Origin: Elusimicrobiota bacterium
GTDB lineage: Bacteria; Elusimicrobiota; Elusimicrobia; UBA1565; UBA9628
DNA: 64,000 nt
Assembly (NCBI GenBank): GCA_016218575.1
Contig: JACRDN010000010.1
Coordinates: 1 to 64,000 of the forward strand
Direction of reading: 5' to 3'
Position 1 is the first letter of the stretch, and the number at the start of each line of letters is the position of its first letter. Positions 57,283-64,000 of the stretch are shown here, in pieces. The notes under the pieces were generated by a model. That model was given only the letters and a program-made list of their open reading frames with translations. It did not search any database and was not told the origin of the DNA. A program made the position numbers and the translations under genes.

Positions 57283-58527
57283 ATGTTGGAAATATTTATG
57301 GCCGCAAGCCTTCTCGCCGCCTCGCCCGCGGTTTCTCGGGCCCAACCCGCGGCCCAAGAGCCGGCCAATGATCATCGCCTCAAACAGCTGGATATCCTGA
57401 CCTTGCAGGCCGCCCAGATGGTTTCTTCCTTGGGACAGTTCCTTGGCCAAGCGGCGGCTTCATGGGAAGAAACCAATAGGAAAAACCGACTCCAAAAAAG
57501 TCAGCCTCCGGTCGGCGCGGTTCCCGCGCCCGACCTTTGGTCCGAGGCGCGCAAAAATTTGGCCCTGGACTGCCGGGCTCGATACTCCATCTCCTTCATC
57601 CAGGAAAGCGGAGAAACCCGGCTACTGCGCAATATAGGACTCGAAAGCTATTACCTTTGCCAAGCTTTCATCAAAAAAGATCAGGGGGGCTGCAGGACCG
57701 CGTTCAAACAGGTGAAGGCAGGAGTTCCTGATTTGGAGCGGTCGTGCTCCAGCAATTGGGGTGCCCTCTCCCTGGGCCATGCAATCATTTCCAAGAATCC
57801 GGATGCCATGAGGGTTTGCCGGACCTTCATTGAAAACGATCCGATCAAGGAGACCCTGCGGGGAGCGCCTACCGCGAAGGTCTGCTCTCTCATGCTGGGA
57901 CCGGACGGGCCGGAATCTTTTTGCCAGAAGCTTTCCTCCATGCTGCTCCGTCCCTTGGGGCCTCAAGATGTCAAAGCCTGCTTGACCCACCGCCGGATGA
58001 CTCTAGGCTATGACAAATACTGCCGCCAGCTCGACTCCTCGCCTAAGGGCGCCGCGGATTTAAGGCTCTGCCAGGCCGTCGCGGCGTTTCGCCAAGCCCG
58101 AGAGGCGCGCGACCCTGCCTTGTGCGGGGCTCACGAGGAATGCCGGTGGATGCTGGCCCCCTCCCTGGAAAGCTGCGAGGCGGCCGCCAAAAGGGCCGAA
58201 GCGGCCTATTGCTCCGCTTGGGCGGACGAGAGCGCCATGAAGCAGCGCGCCCAATTGGAGAGCCAGCAGAGGCAGCAGGGCGTCGCGCTCCTTCAAAAGG
58301 CCCCGTCTGAGGCCGCGCAGAGGGTGGACCCTAATTCGCTGCTCATGGAGCAAGTCAAGGCCAGGCGCGCCGAGGTCGAGAATTTCCTCAGCCAAGCGCA
58401 GATGGCCTTCGAGGGCTTCGAGCCCAAGAGCTCAACTTCCTATCAGGCGCGCCGCCAGAAATTCTACCAGCAGCGCCGCCGCTGCGAGCGCTTCCTGAGG
58501 GACTTCGCGGCAAAAACCACCCGCTAA
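57283..58527 (+). CDS. Secreted Cys-rich protein of unknown function (B)
   Basis: A 414-residue protein with a short signal peptide (MAASLLAASPAVSRA; ATG 57283 or 57298). About 16 Cys lie in helical repeats, and the last 90 residues are a Gln/Arg-rich coiled-coil-like tail (QLESQQRQQGVALLQ, RRQKFYQQRRRCERFLRDF). It shares the Cys-spaced C-terminal block with the divergent gene at 56434. Neither resembles a family I know. A TATAGC-like -10 lies within 20 nt upstream. The next gene (TPR) starts 9 nt after the stop, suggesting co-transcription. Confidence 0.65.
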   Translation: MLEIFMAASLLAASPAVSRAQPAAQEPANDHRLKQLDILTLQAAQMVSSLGQFLGQAAASWEETNRKNRLQKSQPPVGAVPAPDLWSEARKNLALDCRARYSISFIQESGETRLLRNIGLESYYLCQAFIKKDQGGCRTAFKQVKAGVPDLERSCSSNWGALSLGHAIISKNPDAMRVCRTFIENDPIKETLRGAPTAKVCSLMLGPDGPESFCQKLSSMLLRPLGPQDVKACLTHRRMTLGYDKYCRQLDSSPKGAADLRLCQAVAAFRQAREARDPALCGAHEECRWMLAPSLESCEAAAKRAEAAYCSAWADESAMKQRAQLESQQRQQGVALLQKAPSEAAQRVDPNSLLMEQVKARRAEVENFLSQAQMAFEGFEPKSSTSYQARRQKFYQQRRRCERFLRDFAAKTTR

Positions 58528-58536
58528 GGGGCCTAA

Positions 58537-59733
58537 ATGACAAGGGCCGAACTGGACGGCCTTTTCAAAGAAGGCCGCCACGCCGAGGCCGTCGAGCTCC
58601 TCTCCCGCCGCTTGCGGCGGGCTCCCCAAGACGCCGCCGCCCTGGAGCGGCGAGCCGAGGCCTACCGCTGCCTGGGAGAGCACGAGAAGGCTCTCTCCGA
58701 CCTGGCGGCGAGGCTGTCTTCGGAGCCGGGAAATATTCAGGCCCTCGTGGCCCGCGGGGAGGGGAAAAGACATTGCGGGGACTATCAAGGCGCCATTGAC
58801 GACGCCGAGTCGGCGCTTTCCAAGGATCCCTCCGCGGCTTCCGCTTGGGTGCTTAAAAGCGAGGGAGAGCGGGGCCTGGGGCTTTGGGCGCGGGCGATCG
58901 CGAGCGCGGGCTCGGCCGCCCTCGCCGATCCGGCGTACTCCTGGGCCCTTATCGTCCGGGCTAAGGCCAAGCGCCATTCCGGCGACTGCGCCGGTGCCTT
59001 GGAGGATGTGAACGAGGCCCGGCGGATATCCCCGAATGATCCCTACGCGCGCGGCTGGAAGGCGGAGATCCTGCGCAAGCTGGGGCGCTTGGAGGAGTCC
59101 ATCTCGGAGATCGACGAGGCCCTCGCCCTTCAGCCGTCGTGCGCGTGGTTCTTGGCCCTCCGGGGGGAGGCCAGGAGGGAGCTCGGCTTCAAGGCCGAGG
59201 GTCTGGCGGATTTTCTTGAGGCCGTGCGCGTGGATGGGCATCTTTCATGCGCCTATGATTTCCTCGGCGCCGAGCCCGATGCGGTGCGCCGTGACAAGTC
59301 CCTGGCCTGGGTTTACGGTTGGCGGGGGGGCTTGCGGCGCGGTCGGGAGGAATTGGACGGGGCCGCGGCGGACCTCGACCATTGTCTCGCCCTGGATCCC
59401 GCCTGCTTCTGGGCCCTGGCCTGGAAAGGGGAGCTCTTTTTGAAGCAGGGCCGGTTTCCGGAGGCCCTGGCAAGCCTCTCTTCGGCGCTCGAGCTGTTCG
59501 CGGATTTTCCGCGGGCGCGGGTCTGGAAGGGGCAGGCCCATCTCATGGCCGAGGAGCCCGAGAAGGCCTTGCCGGAATTCGACGCGGCCTTGGCCTCCAG
59601 TCCGCGGGACGCCTGGGCTCATATCGGCCGGGCCATGGTCCTCGACAAGCTGGGGCGTTCGGGGGAGGCCCAGGAGGCTCTCGGCCGGGCCAGGGAGTGC
59701 GACCCGGGGCTCTTCGCCTCCGCCGGGGTTTGA
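58537..59733 (+). CDS. TPR protein
   Basis: A 398-residue protein built from about ten TPRs from the first residues to the end (LFKEGRHAEAVELLSRRL, AWVLKSEGERGLGLWARAIASAGSAAL, AWKGELFLKQGRFPEALASLSSAL). It is slightly less Trp-rich than the operon TPR proteins. A non-repeat insert at about 225-255 contains AYDFLGAEPDAVRRDKS. It has no export signal. It precedes the TPR-metallopeptidase gene by 4 nt and probably works with it. Confidence 0.72.
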   Translation: MTRAELDGLFKEGRHAEAVELLSRRLRRAPQDAAALERRAEAYRCLGEHEKALSDLAARLSSEPGNIQALVARGEGKRHCGDYQGAIDDAESALSKDPSAASAWVLKSEGERGLGLWARAIASAGSAALADPAYSWALIVRAKAKRHSGDCAGALEDVNEARRISPNDPYARGWKAEILRKLGRLEESISEIDEALALQPSCAWFLALRGEARRELGFKAEGLADFLEAVRVDGHLSCAYDFLGAEPDAVRRDKSLAWVYGWRGGLRRGREELDGAAADLDHCLALDPACFWALAWKGELFLKQGRFPEALASLSSALELFADFPRARVWKGQAHLMAEEPEKALPEFDAALASSPRDAWAHIGRAMVLDKLGRSGEAQEALGRARECDPGLFASAGV

Positions 59734-59737
59734 AGGC

Positions 59738-62230
59738 ATGCCCGCCAAGACCGCGGCGCCCGTCTGCGCGGACGCCTTGCCGCTTCGGGCCGAGGCGGCC
59801 TGGAGCCTGGCCGGAGAGGGTCCCCGCGCTCTTTTTTTTGAGGCCCGCCACGAGGAGGCCCTGGCCGCTTTAAACGATGCGATCGCCCTCGACCGCCGCT
59901 CGGGGCGCCTTTACGCCTTGAGGGCGGAGGCCGAGAGGACTCCCGTGGTGGCGCAATATTCCCGCTCCCTCGAGGATCTCGAAAAAGCCGCGGAGCTCGA
60001 GCCGGGGACCGCCTGGATGCTGGGATATCATGCCAAGGCCTTGGCCCAGTCCGGCCGGTTCGCCGAGGCCCAGGAGCGCCTGGGCCAAGCCTTGAAGCTG
60101 GCGCCGGAGTATGCCTGGATTCTGGCCGAGAAGGCGCTGGTGAGCTTGGCGCAGAATCGCGTCGAGCAGGGGCTTTGCGACGCGCGGCGGGCCCAGGAGC
60201 TCAATGCCTCCTCGGCCTTGTGCCGGTTGGCCCTGGCCGCGTGCTTGCGGCGGAGCGGAGAGAATTCCCGCGCCCTCGAGGCTTTGGAGGGCGTCGTGGG
60301 TCTGACCGAGGCCGGGGAAGGACGGGCGGTGGAAGGCTGCCGCCCGCCCGACCCCGATGAGCTGCGCTTCGAGCTCTGCCGGGCCCTGGGAGACTATCGC
60401 GGCGCCGCGGCGAGCCTCGAGCGCGCCGCGCGCGCGGGCCGCCGCATTCCATGGACGCAGGACTGGGAGGGTCCGCACGCTCTTGAGCGCGGCCTCGGGG
60501 AAGTGGACCGGGCTCTGGCGGCCTGCGGGCCCGGGCCTTGGCTGCATTTTTGGAGGGGCGGGATTCTGGCCGGCCTCGGCCGCCATAAGGAGGCTTTCCG
60601 TGATTTGGAGGCGGCCCTGGGCGCGGATCCCTCTTTTTCGCGGGCCTGGGCGCTTAAGGCTTGGCTTGGCATTCTCGCGGCGCAACCCAAGAATGCCCTG
60701 CGCGACGCGGAGAAGGCCTTGGAGCTTTCTCCGGACCGGGTGTCCCGGGCCCAGCTCCTCGGCCTCAAGGCCAGGGCTTTGGCGGCCTTGGAAAACTGCA
60801 AAGAGGCCGGGGCGCAGCTCGCCAAGGCCCTGGAGCTGGCCCCCGATAACTTCGCCTACCGCCTGAACAAGGCCGAGCTGGGGCTGGCCATGGGCCGGAT
60901 TACCGAGGCGGAGGAGGATTCCCGCCTGGCCTTGGACTTGAGGCCCGCCGACGCCCGGGGGCTCTTGCTGCGCTCCCAGCTGCGGCTTTTGCGCGGCAAC
61001 GCAGAGGGAGCCTTGAGCGACCTCGGGCAGGCCCTGAGGGCGGATGGGGGCTTCGCCTATGAAAGGATACGCGGGCTGCGCCGGCGGATGTCGAATTCCT
61101 CGGCCGAGCGCTTGGACGCGGCGGGGTGCTGGAGGGTGGAGTTCTCGGGCCCTTTCTGCCAGCCGCCGAGACTGGAGTGGCAAAAGCCGCAGGATATTCC
61201 CTCCGGACCCTTCCGTCAAGGCCGTCCACCCCGACCCCGCCGGGGCGGGGACCTCGGACGCGCGGGCGTGGACCCGTGCGTCGAGCTGGCCGGCCTCTTG
61301 AAGCTTCTTCTCACCCGTGATCCGGCTCCCGCCGCGGTGTTCAACCGCGCCTCCTGCGACCCGTCCTTCCTGGATCGGGTGCTGGAGCGCTTTTCTCCGT
61401 TCGTGGACGAGGCCCTCCTTGAGAGCTTCAGGGGCGTGGCGGAGGCCTCCGGGAACAGGAATTTTCCCTGGCTGGGAATCACGCAGATGATGCTAGGCCT
61501 TTCCGAGCCTCCCCGGCTTGCGGTCAGGACCACCGCCTGGCACAGGGGGGAGGATTTGGAGCTCTTGCGCCGCATACGGGAATTCGTGGTCAGGTCCGAT
61601 TACATGGAGTTTTTCCGGTCCTCATCGGATTTCTTCGAGTCTTGGGCGGCGCCGGCAAGGTCCGTGGTGGAGGGGGAGGCTTATTGCGACACCGTTTCGG
61701 CCTACATCGGGGTGGAGCTGGGCGCCTTCTACGACCTAGTGATTTCGACCTTGCTCAGGGACGTGGATTTGGACGCGCTGCTGGAGTTCAACGACGGCTC
61801 CCGCGGGGCCAGGAGCGTGGTCTGCCCCTTGAGCTCGGAGCCGGCCTACGAAAGAGCCTACCGCCGAGACCGCCTTCTTTGGAAGGGCTGGCACGAGCTC
61901 CTGCACCTGGCGGTGGATCATTGGAGGGGCTTCTACGAGGACGAGGTCGAGGCCCTCCACCCCCTGCACGCCCGCGTGGGGCCCGGGGCCAAGCGCAAGA
62001 GTTGGAGTGACTGCGTCTCGGAGCACATGGTCCGCGCCGCGACCCAGCGCATTCTCCTGCGGCGCCGCGGCGCCAAGGCCCAAGAGGCCCTGGCCGAGGA
62101 GGATCGCCTCAACGGCTACGTGTTCCAGGACGCGCTCGCGGCCGCCCTCGAGGAATACGAGAACAACCGGGCCCGCTATCCCACTCTCCTCGATTTTTTC
62201 CCCAAATGGCTGAAATGCTTGAGCTCGTGA
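59738..62230 (+). CDS. TPR protein fused to a HELLH metallopeptidase-like domain
   Basis: An 830-residue protein. Residues 1-450 are TPRs. Residues about 500-830 form a separate domain with H719-E-L-L-H723 (WHELLHLAVDHW), an acidic EDEVEALH that follows, and the downstream helix SEHMVRAATQRIL with E762 as a possible third zinc ligand; the ending ALEEYENNRARYPTLLDFFPKWL matches the C-terminal signature I associate with the DUF4932 family of HExxH proteins. Likely a zinc-dependent peptidase of the cytosol. In this context the natural proposal is removal of a RiPP leader; that is inference. The 5' end follows the previous gene by 4 nt. Confidence 0.72.
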   Translation: MPAKTAAPVCADALPLRAEAAWSLAGEGPRALFFEARHEEALAALNDAIALDRRSGRLYALRAEAERTPVVAQYSRSLEDLEKAAELEPGTAWMLGYHAKALAQSGRFAEAQERLGQALKLAPEYAWILAEKALVSLAQNRVEQGLCDARRAQELNASSALCRLALAACLRRSGENSRALEALEGVVGLTEAGEGRAVEGCRPPDPDELRFELCRALGDYRGAAASLERAARAGRRIPWTQDWEGPHALERGLGEVDRALAACGPGPWLHFWRGGILAGLGRHKEAFRDLEAALGADPSFSRAWALKAWLGILAAQPKNALRDAEKALELSPDRVSRAQLLGLKARALAALENCKEAGAQLAKALELAPDNFAYRLNKAELGLAMGRITEAEEDSRLALDLRPADARGLLLRSQLRLLRGNAEGALSDLGQALRADGGFAYERIRGLRRRMSNSSAERLDAAGCWRVEFSGPFCQPPRLEWQKPQDIPSGPFRQGRPPRPRRGGDLGRAGVDPCVELAGLLKLLLTRDPAPAAVFNRASCDPSFLDRVLERFSPFVDEALLESFRGVAEASGNRNFPWLGITQMMLGLSEPPRLAVRTTAWHRGEDLELLRRIREFVVRSDYMEFFRSSSDFFESWAAPARSVVEGEAYCDTVSAYIGVELGAFYDLVISTLLRDVDLDALLEFNDGSRGARSVVCPLSSEPAYERAYRRDRLLWKGWHELLHLAVDHWRGFYEDEVEALHPLHARVGPGAKRKSWSDCVSEHMVRAATQRILLRRRGAKAQEALAEEDRLNGYVFQDALAAALEEYENNRARYPTLLDFFPKWLKCLSS

Positions 62231-64000
62231 GCCTGGAGGCCGAGCTCGAGGCCTTGGGCTTCGACGGCGAGGCCGAGAACGTGCGCTGCCTGGCCGAAAT
62301 CCCGCGGGAGGCGGGAGGCTATGAAGAGGCCCTCTCCAAGATCGCCCGGTTCGAGGCGGATATTGGGGGATGCTCCGGAGATCTAGCGGCCCTGAAGGGC
62401 AAGGTCCTGATGTGTCTTGGACGCTTCGCCGAGGCGCGCACGGCGCTCTCCCGGGCCTCGCCCACGAAGTGGCCGGTTCATGCTTGGCTCGGGCAGTGCC
62501 TCATTCTTTCCGGAAAAATCCAAGAAGCCGCCGCCATCCTGGACCAGGCCCGCCGGCGGCGTCCGGACTACCCGTGGGTTTATTTTTTCAGAGCCTGCGT
62601 TTTCCTGGCCTCGGGAGAGCATGCCTCGGCCGAGCGCGAATCCGCGGCATTTTTAAAGACCGGGGAAAGGGCCTCGGCCCACGCCGTGAGGGCCTTGGCC
62701 CAGGCGCAGGCCGGGCGCCTGGAGGATGCGTTGGCGAGCATGGCCCGGTGCCGGCGTCTGGGCCCGGGAGAGGAATGGGCCCTGGCCTTGAGCCTCGGCC
62801 TTTGCCAGAGGACGCGGGATTTCTCGGGCGCTAGGAGGATGCTCGAGGAGGCCGCGGCCGCCAAGCCCTCGGCGTGGACTCGCGCGGAGCTCGCCAAGGT
62901 CTTTGAGACCCTCGGGATGCTGCCCCAGGCCATCGAAAACGCGGACGAGGCCGCTCGGCTTAAGCCGAGCCCGGCGCACCATGCCCTCAAGGCCCGCCTC
63001 CACGTCTGCTGGCGCGAGTACGCCCTGGCCGCCGAGGAGTACGGCCGGGCCCTGGCTCTCGATCCAGGCAACACGGCTATCCTCTTCGACCGCTCCAAGG
63101 CCTACTCCGCCGGGGGCGATTTGGCCAAGGCGCTCCAGGACGGCGAGATCTCCGCCGCCGCGAACGAAGACCCCCATTTGAAGGCTTGGCGCATCCAGCT
63201 CTTGATCCTGCTCGGCCGCGCCAGGCAAGCTCGGGCCGAGACGGCGTCTCTTCTCCGAGGAGGCAGGGCTCCGGCTCTTGACCGCGCCTTGGCCCGCTTT
63301 TGTCTCGGATACCTTGAGCTTTGCGCCGGGCGTTTCAAGAGCGCAGGGCGGGAGTTTCTCTCGGCCGAGAGGCTCGCGGAGGGCTCGGTGCTCTCCAAAA
63401 AGGCATCCTTCTATCGCGCGGCCGCCGGGGTCTTCTCGGCTCAGGGCCGGGCGCGGCCGGGCGGGGGGCTGAGCCTGATCGGCCTGGGTGTTGATCCGCC
63501 CTACACGGCGAGCTCCGAGTGCCTGCGCGAGATCCGCGCCTGCGACGTGGTCTTCAACAACGTGATGGGCGACGAGATGTTCGAGTTCCTGCGCCCCTTT
63601 TGCCGAGACTCCAGGCCCCTGGCCTACCACCAGAACGCGGACGAGGGCCGGCTCTCCGATGAGATCATGGCCGAGGTCCGCCTGGGCAAAGCGGTGGGTT
63701 TCGTGACCCGAGGCAACGCCTTGATCTACGGCCCGCTCGGCTCGGAGCTAATGGCCCGCTGCCGCCGGGCGGGCGTTTCCTGCCGCTGCCTGCCGGCGGT
63801 AAGCTCAGGAGAGCTGTTTGCCGCCAAGTTCGCGGCCGCCCGGCCCTGGAGGGCCGCTGCCGTGATGGACAGCTCGGCGGCGGGGGAGGTTCCGGACTCG
63901 GAGGGCCCGCTCACGGTGTTTCTCGACATGCGCATGTCGGGCCGCGATTACGAGGCCCTGTGCCGCAGACTCGCGGCCTCGCGCGGCCCCGAGCGCCGGT
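62206..64000 (+). CDS. TPR protein fused to a tetrapyrrole-methylase-fold domain (partial)
   Basis: An open frame of 598 codons that runs off the window. Residues 1-410 are about nine TPRs. From residue 420 a domain begins GGGLSLIGLGVDPPYTASSECLREIRACDVVFNN, then AYHQNADEGRLSDEIMAEVRLGKAVGFVTRGNALIYGPLGSELM and CRCLPAVSSGE: the order and spacing of the SAM-dependent tetrapyrrole methylase family (GLGxDP, AD-VF, GK-VGFVTxGNP-like, LPxVS). The same fold is used by borosin peptide N-methyltransferases, so peptide backbone methylation is a possibility. Start ATG 62206 overlaps the previous gene by 25 nt; ATG 62215 and GTG 62227 are alternatives. Confidence 0.72.
   Translation, partial: MAEMLELVSLEAELEALGFDGEAENVRCLAEIPREAGGYEEALSKIARFEADIGGCSGDLAALKGKVLMCLGRFAEARTALSRASPTKWPVHAWLGQCLILSGKIQEAAAILDQARRRRPDYPWVYFFRACVFLASGEHASAERESAAFLKTGERASAHAVRALAQAQAGRLEDALASMARCRRLGPGEEWALALSLGLCQRTRDFSGARRMLEEAAAAKPSAWTRAELAKVFETLGMLPQAIENADEAARLKPSPAHHALKARLHVCWREYALAAEEYGRALALDPGNTAILFDRSKAYSAGGDLAKALQDGEISAAANEDPHLKAWRIQLLILLGRARQARAETASLLRGGRAPALDRALARFCLGYLELCAGRFKSAGREFLSAERLAEGSVLSKKASFYRAAAGVFSAQGRARPGGGLSLIGLGVDPPYTASSECLREIRACDVVFNNVMGDEMFEFLRPFCRDSRPLAYHQNADEGRLSDEIMAEVRLGKAVGFVTRGNALIYGPLGSELMARCRRAGVSCRCLPAVSSGELFAAKFAAARPWRAAAVMDSSAAGEVPDSEGPLTVFLDMRMSGRDYEALCRRLAASRGPERR

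Noticed and set aside
1-64000. tRNA, rRNA or riboswitch genes
   Set aside because: By eye I found no cloverleaf, rRNA core sequence or known riboswitch consensus; a covariance-model scan would be decisive.

Overview
The window is high-GC, tightly packed bacterial DNA. A surface protein at 17683-18438 carries a TTYYPAPSG segment followed by a GIGTT motif, which I associate with Elusimicrobiota-type genomes. No rRNA, tRNA or CRISPR array was recognised, so the taxonomy is an inference.

Layout. 1-9.3 kb: a small secreted protein, a reverse-strand operon (CoA-transferase subunits, EttA, a GT39-like membrane protein), a secreted HEIGH metalloprotease, then a forward GIDE-like/LemA/spherulin-4-like operon. 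9.5-18.4 kb: a secreted cyclophilin, an amino-acid catabolic operon (two class III aminotransferases flanking a P5C-type dehydrogenase, plus a secreted protein), a degenerate cysteinyl-tRNA-synthetase-like protein, a polytopic membrane protein, and the surface protein with a Cys-rich tail. Three palindromic MITE-like elements (9.3, 15.1 and 24.2 kb) interrupt the region.

18.5-53.1 kb is the main feature: 26 co-directional, mostly overlapping genes that look like one very large RiPP (ribosomally made, post-translationally modified peptide) locus of the His-Xaa-Ser (Hxs) class. It holds an HxsA-type precursor with 20 Ser-His units and a CRGGWCCPRCF tail (29878-30327), one HxsC-like and two HxsB-like radical SAM maturases, a third HxsB-like protein without the radical SAM cysteines, and four HxsD-like proteins. 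Around this core lie eight further radical SAM domains (one fused to about 900 residues of TPRs), a SufS-like cysteine desulfurase, two flavin-dependent-halogenase-like enzymes that each appear to carry a PqqD/RRE-like leader-binding domain, and six stand-alone TPR proteins with Trp-rich repeats, three of them a tandem triplication.

53.2-64 kb continues the theme after a break: another TPR gene with a WD40/signal-peptide remnant in front, secreted proteins of unknown function, and TPR proteins fused to a HELLH metallopeptidase-like domain (a candidate leader protease) and to a tetrapyrrole-methylase-fold domain reminiscent of borosin N-methyltransferases. That last gene runs off the window.

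Proposed joint function (inference): the precursor leader is recognised by the HxsB N-terminal domains and the halogenase RRE-like domains; the SHG repeat and/or Cys/Trp tail are modified by several radical SAM enzymes and possibly halogenated; TPR proteins act as scaffolds; and the metallopeptidase and methylase-like proteins complete maturation. No dedicated exporter is visible.
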